Part shown: positions 48,259 to 56,838 of the stretch, in pieces
Layout of the letters: each line of letters opens with the position of its first letter
How positions within the stretch are numbered: position 1 is the first letter of the stretch
Assembly: GCF_014645835.1 (NCBI RefSeq)
Contig: NZ_BMMM01000010.1
Location: forward strand, 248,001 to 312,000
Length of the DNA stretch: 64,000 nt
Source: Streptomyces albiflavescens
GTDB taxonomy: Bacteria; Actinomycetota; Actinomycetes; Streptomycetales; Streptomycetaceae
Reading direction: 5' to 3'
Translations under genes and position numbers: made by a program
Notes under the pieces: model-generated
What the model saw: only the letters and a program-made list of their open reading frames with translations
Databases searched by the model: none
What the model was told of the DNA's origin: nothing

Positions 48259-49395
48259 TCACGTAAGTGCCGGCGGGCCGCCCTCCGTCGGGGGTCTTCC
48301 CGGGCGGGGGCGGACCGCGATGCGGGGCTGACGGCGCTGGGGCGCGTAGTGGATCAAGGTGGGGGACGGTACGCGGGGGTAGAGGCGGCCGTAGCGGGGG
48401 TAATTGGCGCGGACCGTGGCGATGCCGTTCTCGGTGGGGGCGAGGTAGGACTGATCGCCGCGCTGAAGGAGGGTGACGTACTGGCGGATCTGGAGGGCCA
48501 TGACGTCCTCGAAGGGCGCGTAACGGGAAGTGCTGGTGAAGGAGATGCCCTCCATGCCGGCGTTGGCCAGCGTGACCATCAGACGCCACTGACGGACGTT
48601 CATCGCTTCGGACAGGAACCGGGTCAGATGCTTCGCGGCGGTCGGTGCCGCGTCCTTGATGAGGAGTTCGATGCGTGCGTGGGCGGCCCGTGCGCGCGTG
48701 GCGGCGGTCCTGTTCTGGGCGTAGGCCTCGTCGACCTCCACGCGGGCGCGATCGCGCAACAGGTCGCGGTACGCGTCGAGTTCGGCGTTGATGAGACGAC
48801 AGGCGACCTGGGGCGGGCGTTGCAGAAGGGGGGCGATCTCCTGCAGGAGGGGTTCGTCCACGTCGACCACGGCCGGGGCGTGTTCCCGGTGGGCGCGCCG
48901 GAAGACGATGCGCAGGTGCTCGGTCAGCTCGGTCTGCCGGGCGACCGCCGCGGGGTGGCGCAGCAGAGCGCGGTCGATGACGGCGGGGCTGACGTTGAAG
49001 ACGCGGGCCAGGTTCATCCGGACGGTTCCGTCGTCCCGTACCGGAAGCAGCGCCTCCCGCTCGATGTTGGAGTAGCTGCTGCGGCTTATGCCGACGTGTT
49101 CGGCCGTCTCGGTCACCGTGAGGCCGGCCTGACAACGCAGCCCGTGGATGTCCGCCAGCGCGCGCTTCGTGCGCAACTCGCGCGCGGGGATGCCGAAAAG
49201 ACCGCTCAGCTCGGCGATCCGCTGGGGGTCCGGCTTGGAGGTGTTGTTCTCGTACGCCAGGATTCGGCTCTTGGAGGTTCCCAGGCGCTTGGCGACGGCC
49301 GCCGCGCTGAGCAGTCTGCCTTCCACCGGACGGGTCAGCCGCGCGAAGCGCAGTGCCTCGCCGTCGAAGTCCGCGGTACCACGAGCCACTGACAA
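48259..49395 (-). CDS. XRE-family regulator with two helix-turn-helix domains
   Basis: 378-aa regulator. The first HTH (about 25-75) is LSAAAVAKRLGTSKSRILAYE; the second (about 85-125) is LTVTETAEHVGISRSSYSNIE. The remaining 250 residues are helical with no recognised domain, ending in a Pro/Arg-rich tail. Double XRE proteins of this kind are frequent, mostly uncharacterised regulators in Streptomyces. Its upstream region carries two copies of a GGTACCGYTTAG motif, possible self-regulatory sites. Confidence 0.82.
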   Translation of the reverse strand: MSVARGTADFDGEALRFARLTRPVEGRLLSAAAVAKRLGTSKSRILAYENNTSKPDPQRIAELSGLFGIPARELRTKRALADIHGLRCQAGLTVTETAEHVGISRSSYSNIEREALLPVRDDGTVRMNLARVFNVSPAVIDRALLRHPAAVARQTELTEHLRIVFRRAHREHAPAVVDVDEPLLQEIAPLLQRPPQVACRLINAELDAYRDLLRDRARVEVDEAYAQNRTAATRARAAHARIELLIKDAAPTAAKHLTRFLSEAMNVRQWRLMVTLANAGMEGISFTSTSRYAPFEDVMALQIRQYVTLLQRGDQSYLAPTENGIATVRANYPRYGRLYPRVPSPTLIHYAPQRRQPRIAVRPRPGRPPTEGGPPALT

Positions 49396-49740
49396 CGACC
49401 CCTCTCGTCATCGCTTCAACAACCGCTACGGTACCGTTTAGGGAAAGAATCGCGTCTAGCGATTCATCCGGGAGAGTGGTTCGACCACTTTTCGCAGCTC
49501 AATCCCTGTGTTGTGGTACCGCTTAGAGCTGAATTGGGTTCACGGCGTACGGCGCGAGCGAGAGGATTGAGCACAAGCGGGGAGGCTTTCCGGGGGGATC
49601 TCTATCGTGGGGACTGCCCCTGGAGCGCGTCGCTCCGCGACGGCTTACCGAAAGTGACCGTGGACCCGTGTCCGGCGGGAACCTGAGCACGGGCCCACGT
49701 ACCGGCTATTCGGTAACTGACGGCGGGTGAGGTCCCATCC
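49396..49740. promoter_or_regulatory. XRE upstream region with repeated GGTACCGYTTAG motif
   Basis: 345 bp with no gene. GGTACCGTTTAG (49430-49441) and GGTACCGCTTAG (49515-49526) are same-orientation copies 85 bp apart, the first 35 bp before the XRE start. Farther along, GTGGACCCGTG (49660-49670) and CACGGGCCCAC (49688-49698) pair with a mismatch and could form a hairpin downstream of the small gene ending at 49741. Confidence 0.45.
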
Positions 49741-49971
49741 TCATCCGCCGTTGCCGTACAGGTCGAGCAGCAGCCGGATCAGCCAATACAGGCACTCCCC
49801 GACCACGCGCACCCGATGCCTGCGCGACGCGCTACCGCGGTCCGGCTCTGCGGGGCCGTGCGAGGGAGAACCGTCGTCCCGATCCAGGGTTTCCGGGCCC
49901 GATGGGTCCGGATCATCCGGGTCAGGGGGGACGGCATCGTCCCGGTCGCTTGGCCGCTCAGAGCTAGCCAC
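49741..49971 (-). CDS. Small protein, acidic Asp/Pro-rich with C-terminal amphipathic/membrane helix
   Basis: 76-aa protein not recognised as a family member. Residues 8-48 are rich in Asp, Pro, Ser and Gly (DDAVPPDPDDPDPSGP), then a basic stretch RRHRVRVV, then CLYWLIRLLLDLY, a hydrophobic helix that could anchor it in the membrane. The GTG start at 49969-49971 has a clear GAGGAG eight bases upstream, the main evidence that it is real. A longer frame exists but lacks a good site. Confidence 0.55.
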   Translation of the reverse strand: MASSERPSDRDDAVPPDPDDPDPSGPETLDRDDGSPSHGPAEPDRGSASRRHRVRVVGECLYWLIRLLLDLYGNGG

Positions 49972-50455
49972 GTACCTGCTCCTCTCTGTTGGGATCCGGG
50001 CCGAATGAACCCGCGCGGAGCCCACCGGAACCGGCACTGAGAAGAGCTAGGAAGAGACTACCGGGTGACGGGGCCCGATCCCGTATCGCTCATGTGGGTT
50101 AACGGTGGTTCGTCAAGGGGCTGAACCCACAACTCCCGCGCCACGAGGCGCCCGTTCGGGTAGATGAGTCGACAATCGCGCGCGAGGGGCACGAGTTCCC
50201 TTCCATCTGAAGGGGCGGTCGCTCAAGTGCTTTGCAAATGATGGCAGTTGTTACCCTCTGGTAAGGCGAAAAAAGAGTGGGCAACATCTGCAACGGATCA
50301 TGACGCGGGCGGCCCGCCTCCGATTCCGATGTACCATCTTCCGCTCATCTGGCGCCAGTTGCCCCGATGCACCCCCGCGATGCCGATACGGTGCCAGGTC
50401 GCACCCGCCCGAACTGGACGCGAATCGTGGTGGGACCGGCCGTACCCTGACGGGC
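49972..50455. other. 484-bp intergenic stretch
   Basis: No gene is supportable. A small hairpin TTACC-CTCT-GGTAA (50257-50270 region) is followed by an A-run and could be a weak plus-strand terminator. The end should contain the promoter of the HxlR gene; local AT content rises around 50220-50340. Confidence 0.35.
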
Positions 50456-50986
50456 ATGAGGCGGACCTCCTTCGCGAACTGGCCCTGTTCCATCGCCCGC
50501 ACCATGGATCTGCTCGGGGACTGGTGGACGCCGCTCGTCCTGCGCGAGGCGTTCTACGAGGTGCGGCGCTTCGACGCGTTCCAGCAGTCGCTGGGGATCG
50601 CCCGGAACACCCTGGCGGAGCGGTTGCGACGGCTGGTGGACGAGGGGCTGCTGGAGAAGAAGCCGTATCAGAACGAGCCGGTGAGGTACGAGTACCTGCT
50701 CACCGCCAAGGGACGGGACTTCTTCGGCGTACTCATGGCGATGAACGCCTGGGGGGACCGCTGGCTCGCCGGGGAAGAGGGCGCGCCGATCGTCTTCCGG
50801 CACGAGCGGTGCGGGCACGAGGGGCATGCCCAGGTGGTGTGCTCCTCGTGCGGCGAGGCGATGACCGCGCAGGACACCCGGCCGCGGCTCGGGCCCGGGT
50901 ATCCGGCGCGGCTGGCTGAACGGGCCGAGGTGCGGGAGCGGTTCGGGAGCGGTTCGGGGGGCGAGACGGCCTCTGCGGCCTCCTAG
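50456..50986 (+). CDS. HxlR-family transcriptional regulator
   Basis: 176-aa regulator with the HxlR winged helix. CSIARTMDLLGDWWTPLVLREAF opens the domain (the Cys and the GDWW-P-LVLRE core are characteristic), followed by RFDAFQQSLGIARNTLAERLRRLV and YEYLLTAKG. The C-terminal 60 residues include HERCGHEGHAQVVCSSCGEAM, with four Cys/His positions that could bind zinc or sense redox state; this extension is found in part of the family. It is followed immediately by a 24-bp tandem repeat array. Confidence 0.9.
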   Translation: MRRTSFANWPCSIARTMDLLGDWWTPLVLREAFYEVRRFDAFQQSLGIARNTLAERLRRLVDEGLLEKKPYQNEPVRYEYLLTAKGRDFFGVLMAMNAWGDRWLAGEEGAPIVFRHERCGHEGHAQVVCSSCGEAMTAQDTRPRLGPGYPARLAERAEVRERFGSGSGGETASAAS

Positions 50987-50988
50987 CG

Positions 50989-51108
50989 GGTCGCGTACCA
51001 GTCCTCGTTGCAGGTCGCGTACCAATCCTCGTTGCAGGTCGCGTACCAATCCTCGTTGCAGGTCGCGTACCAGTACTCGTAGCGGGTCTCGCAGCAGGCC
51101 TCGTAGCG
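50989..51108. repeat. Five tandem 24-bp repeats
   Basis: Units start at 50989, 51013, 51037, 51061 and 51085. The first three differ at one position (GGTCGCGTACCA then A/G TCCTCGTTGCA), the fourth at a few, the fifth at more. The period is a multiple of three, so every frame encodes an 8-residue repeat; on the minus strand one reads CNEDWYAT and another LVRDLQRG. The CNEDWYAT frame has no start codon. There are no spacers, so it is not a CRISPR array. Confidence 0.85.
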
Positions 51109-51207
51109 GAGACATCTTCTACGGTGCCGTGACGCACGGGAATTTGTGGGCGCTCAACGGCCCGTCCCTGTGGAACCACCCGTACCAGTACGGCAGTCTT
51201 CTCCTCC

Positions 51208-53217
51208 GTGGGGAACCCGGGGAACCTTCCGTCTCAGAGCGTGTCGACCGATGCCGCCGCGCACATGGTGGTGGCCGGGGACGACGCCCTGGCACACCGG
51301 CTGGCGGCCGAGCTGCGCGGAGTGTACGGCGAGCAGGTGACCCTGGTCGTGCCGCCTGCCCAGCGGAGCGTGCGGCCGCCGGTGGTGGGGCGGACACGGG
51401 CCACGGCCCTGTTCGACCGGGTGTCCGCGGCGGTGAACCGGGCCTCCGGGAACGGGGAGTCCGGGGGCACCCGGACACTCGAACCCACGGGCTCCGAGCG
51501 GCTGTTGGAGGCCTCCGAGCTCACCGAGGCCATGCTCGCCGACGCGGGCGTCGAGCGGGCCGCGGCGCTGGCGCTCGTGTACGACGACGACGAGACCAAC
51601 ATCCGGGCCGCGCTCACCGCCCGACGGCTCAACCCGCGGATCCGGCTGGTCCTGCGGCTCTACAACCGGCGCCTCGGCCAGCACATCGAGGCACTCCTCG
51701 ACCAGGCTTCGGCGTTGGCCGCAGCGCGAGCCGCGGCAGACGCGGCGGCCGCCGGAGTCGACGGCGGCGTCGAGGCGTTCGACGCGTCCACCACCGTGCT
51801 GTCCGACGCCGACACCGCCGCTCCCGCGCTGGCCGCGACCGCCGTGGCCGGCACCAGCAAGGTCGTCCAGACCGACGGGCTGATGCTGCGCGCGGTGGAG
51901 CGGCCGCCACCGGGGCCCGGGGAGGTCGCCGATCCCGGGCTGTGCACACTGGCGCTGCTGTCCGCGACGACCAACGACCCCGCCGGTGCCGACGGATCCG
52001 AGAGCAGTGGGGCGCAAGGGCCCCAGCTCCTGCCCGACGAGCGGGCCGTGGCCGCCGCCACCGGGCGCGGCACCGTCGTACTGGAAAACGTGTCGTACTC
52101 CGGTCCCGAGCTGTCCGCAGGGCGCAGCGTCATGCCGTTCGCGTCGCTGCTGTCGCGGCGGCTGCGCTGGTCGTTCGCGGGGCTCGTGGCGTGTGTGGTG
52201 GGCCTCGCCGTCGCGTCGATGATGGTCACCGGGGAGCCTCCGCTGCAGGCGACCTATCTGACGCTGCTCGATCTCTTCGCCATCAACGATCCCGCCATCG
52301 GGCAGCCCCTCGGGCGGCAGATCCTCCAACTCTTCTCCGGGCTCGTCGGGTTGCTGCTGCTGCCGGTGCTGCTGGCCGCCGTGCTGGAGGCGCTCGGCAC
52401 GTTCCGCAGCGGGTCCGCGTTGCGGCGGCCGCCGCGCGGGCTGTCCGGTCATGTGGTGCTGCTGGGGGTCGGCAAGATCGGCACACGGGTGCTGGCGCGG
52501 CTCCGGGAGCTGCGCATCCCCGTCGTGTGCGTCGAGGCCGATCCCGAGGCCCGGGGGCTGGCGCTCGCGCGGCGGCTCCGGGTGCCGGTGGTGCTGGGTG
52601 ATGTGACCCAGGAGGGGGTGCTGGAGGCCGCCAAGATTCACAGGGCCCATGCGCTGCTCGCGCTGACCAGCGCGGACACGATGAACTTGGAGGCCGCGTT
52701 GTACGCGCGGACCGTGCGGCCCGATGTGCGGGTGGTGCTGCGGCTGTACGACGACGACTTCGCGACCGCGGTGTACCGGACGCTGCGGGCCGCTTATCCC
52801 GATGCGCTCACCCGGAGTCGGAGTGTGTCCCATCTGGCGGCGCCCGCGTTTGCCGGGGCCATGATGGGGCGGCAGATCCTTGGGGCGATTCCTGTGGAAC
52901 GGCGGGTGCTGCTCTTCGCCGCGGTGGATGTGGGTGGGCATCCGCAGTTGGAGGGGCGGACGGTGGGAGAGGCGTTTCGGGCCGGGGCGTGGCGAGTGCT
53001 TGCGCTGGATACCGCGGCGCCGGGTGGGCGCCGGGGCGATCCGACGTCGTCCGGCTCGGCGTCCGGCTCGGCGTCCGGCTCGCGCGGCCCCGGGCTGGTG
53101 TGGGACCTTCCCGCCACGTACGTGCTCCGCCCCGAGGACAGGGTGGTGCTGGCCGCGACCCGGCGGGGGCTCGCGGAGCTGCTCGGGCGGCGGCGTCGGG
53201 AGCAGGCTGGGGCGTAA
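51208..53217 (+). CDS. Potassium-channel-like protein with two NAD-binding (RCK/TrkA-N) domains
   Basis: 669-aa membrane protein. An N-terminal RCK-like domain (about 18-180, starts MVVAGDDALAHRLAAEL; acidic DDDETNIRAAL) is followed by a linker and two hydrophobic helices (about 325-345 and 380-405), with a pore-loop-like stretch between them. A second RCK domain follows (GHVVLLGVGKIGTRVLARL, VVCVEADPEARG, LALTSADTMNLEAAL) and then a C-terminal TrkA-C-like part. In place of the TVGYGD selectivity filter the loop reads LLDLFAINDPA. It resembles actinobacterial channel-like or CASTOR/Pollux-type proteins, but ion selectivity cannot be inferred. GTG start. Ends before a strong terminator. Confidence 0.75.
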   Translation: MGNPGNLPSQSVSTDAAAHMVVAGDDALAHRLAAELRGVYGEQVTLVVPPAQRSVRPPVVGRTRATALFDRVSAAVNRASGNGESGGTRTLEPTGSERLLEASELTEAMLADAGVERAAALALVYDDDETNIRAALTARRLNPRIRLVLRLYNRRLGQHIEALLDQASALAAARAAADAAAAGVDGGVEAFDASTTVLSDADTAAPALAATAVAGTSKVVQTDGLMLRAVERPPPGPGEVADPGLCTLALLSATTNDPAGADGSESSGAQGPQLLPDERAVAAATGRGTVVLENVSYSGPELSAGRSVMPFASLLSRRLRWSFAGLVACVVGLAVASMMVTGEPPLQATYLTLLDLFAINDPAIGQPLGRQILQLFSGLVGLLLLPVLLAAVLEALGTFRSGSALRRPPRGLSGHVVLLGVGKIGTRVLARLRELRIPVVCVEADPEARGLALARRLRVPVVLGDVTQEGVLEAAKIHRAHALLALTSADTMNLEAALYARTVRPDVRVVLRLYDDDFATAVYRTLRAAYPDALTRSRSVSHLAAPAFAGAMMGRQILGAIPVERRVLLFAAVDVGGHPQLEGRTVGEAFRAGAWRVLALDTAAPGGRRGDPTSSGSASGSASGSRGPGLVWDLPATYVLRPEDRVVLAATRRGLAELLGRRRREQAGA

Positions 53218-53290
53218 GGCTTTTTCGCCCCCTCCGCCCCTGCCCGTCCCTTACCCGGGGGCTGCGCCCCCAGACCCCCGCTGAAAAACT

Positions 53291-53334
53291 GCGCAGTTCC
53301 CCGCGCCCCTGAAAAGGGGCGCGGGGAACTGCGC
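53291..53334. terminator. Perfect 20-bp stem terminator between convergent genes
   Basis: Arms GCGCAGTTCCCCGCGCCCCT (53291-53310) and its exact complement (53315-53334) enclose a GAAA tetraloop. This is a standard Streptomyces intergenic terminator and serves both the channel-like gene and the minus-strand peptidase gene. Confidence 0.93.
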
Positions 53335-53349
53335 GACCAGCCCCGGCGG

Positions 53350-55206
53350 TCACCGGCCCAAGTGCCGCTCCGCGAAGTCCAGTTCCAGGCGGACCTGCTT
53401 GATGCGTTCGTCGACGACCAGGGAGCCGTGACCCGCGTCGTAGCGGTAGACCTCGTGGATGGCGTCGCGGGTGGCGAGGCGGGTGACGTAGTTGTCGATC
53501 TGGCGGATGGGGCAGCGGGGGTCGTTGACGCCTGCGGAGATGTAGACCGGGGCCTTGACCGCGTCGACGTAGGTGAGGGGGGAGGACGCCTCGAAGCGTT
53601 CCGGGACCTCCTCCGGGGTGCCGCCGAGGAGCGTGCGGTCCATGGCCTTGAGGGCCTCCATCTCGTCGTGGTACGCCGTGACGTAGTCGGCGACCGGGAC
53701 GGCGGCGATGCCGAGGGTCCACGCGTCGGGCTGCGTGCCGAGGCCCAGGAGGGTGAGGTAGCCACCCCAGGAGCCGCCGGTGAGGATCAGGCGGTCGGGG
53801 TCTGCCAGACCGGACGTCACAGCCCATTCGCGGACCGCGGCGATGTCCTCCAGCTCGATCAGGCCGACGCGGTGCTTGAGCGCGTCGGTCCACTCCCGGC
53901 CGTAGCCCGTGGAACCTCGGTAGTTGACCCGGACCACCGCGTAGCCGTGGTCCACCCAGGCGGCGGGGCCCGCCGCGAACGAGTCGCTGTCGTGCCAGGT
54001 CGGGCCGCCGTGGATGTCGAAGACCGTGGGGAGGGGGCCCGTGGTGCCCGCCGGCTTCTGGACCAGGGCGTGGATGCGGCCGCCGGGGCCATCGACCCAG
54101 ACATCCTCCACCGGGACCGATCCCGGGGACTTCAGGCCGGGGGGATCGAGGACGATCTCTCCCGTCGTCGAGCGGACCGCCGACGGCTCGGCCGCCGAGG
54201 ACCACAGGTACTCCACCGTGCCGTCCGGGCGGGCCGTCGCCCCGGACACCGTGCCGGGAGGCGTCGGGACCCGCGTCAGCTCGCGGGAGGCGAGGTCGTA
54301 ATGCCACAGATCGCTGCGTGCCTCGAAGCTGTGGGCGATGAGCAGGGCGGAACCGTCGGGGTACCACTCGGCCGCCACATCGCCGGGCAGGTCGAGGCCC
54401 AGGTCCGTCTCCTCGCCGGTCCCGATGTCCCACACCAGCGGCTCCCAGCGGCCGCGCCGCTGATGCCCGATGAGCAGCCGCCTGTCCCCGTCGACCGGCG
54501 CGAAGCCCAGCACCTCCAGGCCCAGCTCGACCGTGCCGCCCTTGGTGTCGTCGAGCTCCGCGACCGTCGAACCGTCCGGGCGCAGCACCCGCAGCGCCGA
54601 GTGCATCGCGTCGCCGTGCTCGGTGTGCTCGATGGCGATCAGCGAGCCGTCGTGCGAGAGGTCGCCGACCCCGGCCGACTCGCGGTGGCGGTAGATCTCC
54701 ATGGGGGCCTCGCCCGCCCGGGCCACATGAATCGTCGAACCGTCGTCGTCCGTCGAGCGGCCCACCACCGCCGTGCGCCCGTCGCGTCCGATGGTGAGTC
54801 CGGCGGGGTAGGAGGGTTCGAGGCCGGGGACCGCCGGGGCGTCGACGTCCCCGCTTGCGGGTTCGTCGGTGAAGCGCCGGCGGCGCCAGATGCCGAACTC
54901 GTCGCCGTCCTTGTCGTCGAACCACCAGATCCACTCGCCGTCGGGCGAGAGCACCCCGTCCGTCGTGCCGTTCGCCCGCTGCGTGACCTGGCGCTGCTCC
55001 CCCGTCGCGCGGTCCCACGCGTACAGCTCGTACGTCCCCGTCGCGTTCGAGACGAACAGGGAGCGGTGCGGGGCGTCCTCCGCCCAGTCCGGCAGCGACA
55101 CCCTCGGCGCCCGGAAGCGCTTCTCCCAGTCGGGCATGGCCGCGTGCCGCTCCTGCGGCTGCTCGACGGCTGCCTGCTGCTCGATGGACCCGTTGCTCTC
55201 AGTCAT
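53350..55206 (-). CDS. S9-family serine peptidase (prolyl oligopeptidase/acylaminoacyl-peptidase type)
   Basis: 618-aa cytoplasmic peptidase. An N-terminal beta-propeller (about 40-350, repeated DG/W-type strands such as LSPDGEWIWWFDD) is followed by an alpha/beta hydrolase domain. The nucleophile Ser is in LTGGSWGGYLTLL near 490, the Asp in AGVNDPRCPIRQ near 565 and the His in DAGHGSLVVDE near 597. GGSWGG departs slightly from the usual GxSYGG. No signal peptide. Likely peptide turnover; part of the conserved chromosomal side of the window. Start set at ATG 55204-55206. Confidence 0.92.
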   Translation of the reverse strand: MTESNGSIEQQAAVEQPQERHAAMPDWEKRFRAPRVSLPDWAEDAPHRSLFVSNATGTYELYAWDRATGEQRQVTQRANGTTDGVLSPDGEWIWWFDDKDGDEFGIWRRRRFTDEPASGDVDAPAVPGLEPSYPAGLTIGRDGRTAVVGRSTDDDGSTIHVARAGEAPMEIYRHRESAGVGDLSHDGSLIAIEHTEHGDAMHSALRVLRPDGSTVAELDDTKGGTVELGLEVLGFAPVDGDRRLLIGHQRRGRWEPLVWDIGTGEETDLGLDLPGDVAAEWYPDGSALLIAHSFEARSDLWHYDLASRELTRVPTPPGTVSGATARPDGTVEYLWSSAAEPSAVRSTTGEIVLDPPGLKSPGSVPVEDVWVDGPGGRIHALVQKPAGTTGPLPTVFDIHGGPTWHDSDSFAAGPAAWVDHGYAVVRVNYRGSTGYGREWTDALKHRVGLIELEDIAAVREWAVTSGLADPDRLILTGGSWGGYLTLLGLGTQPDAWTLGIAAVPVADYVTAYHDEMEALKAMDRTLLGGTPEEVPERFEASSPLTYVDAVKAPVYISAGVNDPRCPIRQIDNYVTRLATRDAIHEVYRYDAGHGSLVVDERIKQVRLELDFAERHLGR

Positions 55207-55412
55207 GGCCCCATAGTGCCTGGCCCGCCCGACGATTCGACGACGAGGTCCCCAGCCTGTGGATAACTTTCGCGGCCCTGCGCTCTCCGCCACCCGCCGA
55301 CCGGCACGAGGCGAGGGAGACCGGCCAGGAACAACCGCACGAGGGATAACGCCGCATGCGCCATATGTGCAGGTCAGGGCGATTGTCAGTGGCGGGGTGC
55401 AGACTTCTCCGC

Positions 55413-55787
55413 ATGACCGATCTGCGCAAGACAGTCGAGCGGTTCTGGGCCGCCGCCGAGGCCCGGGACTGGGCCGCGTTCTCCGACACCCTGGCCGAGG
55501 ACGTCGAGTACACGCTGCCGCAGACGCGAGAGCGTATCCGCGGCCGCGAGCGGTACGTCGAGTTCAACCGTGAGTATCCGGGCGACTGGCACCTCACGGT
55601 CGAGCGCGTGATAGCCGAGCCCGATCAGGTCGTGACCTGGGCCCACTTCACCGTGGGTCTGGACGAGATGTACGCCATCTCGTTCTTCACGGGGGACGGA
55701 TCGGGGCGAATAGCCTCCGTCACCGACTTCTGGCCGGAGCCGTACGAACCCCCCGCGGGCCGGGATCACCTGTCGGAGCGGTACTGA
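55413..55787 (+). CDS. SnoaL/NTF2-like protein
   Basis: 124-aa small alpha+beta-barrel protein. The start TVERFWAAAEARDWAAFSDTLAEDVEYTLP (first half shown by pattern only) and the end TDFWPEPYEPPAGRDHL are typical of SnoaL-like ketosteroid-isomerase-fold proteins of unknown substrate. Single-domain, no signal peptide. It precedes the SURF1-like gene by 44 bp on the same strand. Confidence 0.85.
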   Translation: MTDLRKTVERFWAAAEARDWAAFSDTLAEDVEYTLPQTRERIRGRERYVEFNREYPGDWHLTVERVIAEPDQVVTWAHFTVGLDEMYAISFFTGDGSGRIASVTDFWPEPYEPPAGRDHLSERY

Positions 55788-55831
55788 CCCCGCGGCCCGG
55801 CCGTCCGCACGGGCCCCGTACCTTGGAGGGC

Positions 55832-56695
55832 GTGTACCGGTTCCTGCTGACGCCCCGCTGGTGGGGGATCAACGTCTTCGTGCTGTTGGCCATCCCCTTC
55901 TGCATCTTCATGGGGTCGTGGCAGTTGGGGCGGTTCGAGGACCGGGTCAATGACCACCGGGCGGCGAGCGAACAGGTCACGTCGGCCAAGACGGAGGCGG
56001 CCCGTCCGCTCACCGAGCTGCTGCCCGTGGACCAGAACACGTCGGGCAAGCAGGCCACCGCCACCGGCCGGTACGACATGCAGCTGCTGGTGCCCGACCG
56101 CGAACTGGACGGCAAGCGCGGGTTCTATGTGCTGACGATGCTGCGGATCGACGGCGGCAAGGCGCTGCCCGTCGTCCGGGGCTGGCTGCCCGGTGACGCG
56201 GACCCGGCGAAGGCACCGGCCGCCCCCACCGGCGAGGTCACGGTGACGGGTGCGCTGCAGGCGTCCGAGAGTCCGGGGTCGAACGGCGTCAGTGCGGCGG
56301 GCGGGCTCCCCAAGGGGCAGACCGGCGCGATCAGCTCGGCGTCGCTGGTGAACCTGGTGCCGTACAAGCCGTACGACGCGTGGATCACCCTCGACAAGGC
56401 GGACAGCGGGATGAAGGCGGTGCCCGCCACCGCGCCGCAGAACAGCGGCCTGGACCTGAAGGCGTTCCAGAACCTCGGCTACACCGGGGAGTGGTTCGTC
56501 TTCGCGGGCTTCGTCGTCTTCATGTGGTTCCGGCTGCTGCGCCGCGAGGTGGAGTTCGCACGGGACGCGGAGCTGGGCCTGGCCACGGATGAGGCCGACG
56601 AGCGGGTCTCGGGCGAGCAGCGGGCCGAGGACGAGACCGAGCAGCAGCCCGAGGACGGGGCGAGCACCCCCGCGTCGGCGTCGCCCACCGCCTAG
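55832..56695 (+). CDS. SURF1-family cytochrome oxidase assembly protein
   Basis: 287-aa membrane protein. An N-terminal helix (WWGINVFVLLAIPFCIFMGSWQLGRFEDR, conserved part GSWQLGR) and a second helix near 217-235 (FVFAGFVVFMWFRLLRREVEF) enclose an extracytoplasmic domain with GRYD, GFYVLTMLRI and RGWLPGD, all SURF1 signatures. A charged Glu-rich tail follows. Needed for assembly of haem-copper oxidase in the family. GTG start at 55832; GGAGG is unusually close, so the exact start is not certain. Confidence 0.88.
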   Translation: MYRFLLTPRWWGINVFVLLAIPFCIFMGSWQLGRFEDRVNDHRAASEQVTSAKTEAARPLTELLPVDQNTSGKQATATGRYDMQLLVPDRELDGKRGFYVLTMLRIDGGKALPVVRGWLPGDADPAKAPAAPTGEVTVTGALQASESPGSNGVSAAGGLPKGQTGAISSASLVNLVPYKPYDAWITLDKADSGMKAVPATAPQNSGLDLKAFQNLGYTGEWFVFAGFVVFMWFRLLRREVEFARDAELGLATDEADERVSGEQRAEDETEQQPEDGASTPASASPTA

Positions 56696-56838
56696 GGCCT
56701 AGGGGTCCCGCTGCGTCCCAGGACGAAGGCGAGGACAAAGGACGAGGGACGAGGGACGCCACCAGGCCCAGGACGCGATGCCTCTCCCCCGCGGAAACCT
56801 AGGGAAGCCGCCACGCCCAAAGGGCCGAACGCGTCCGC

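Noticed and set aside
50989..51108. Possible CRISPR array
   Set aside because: The 24-bp units are contiguous without spacers and no cas gene is present.
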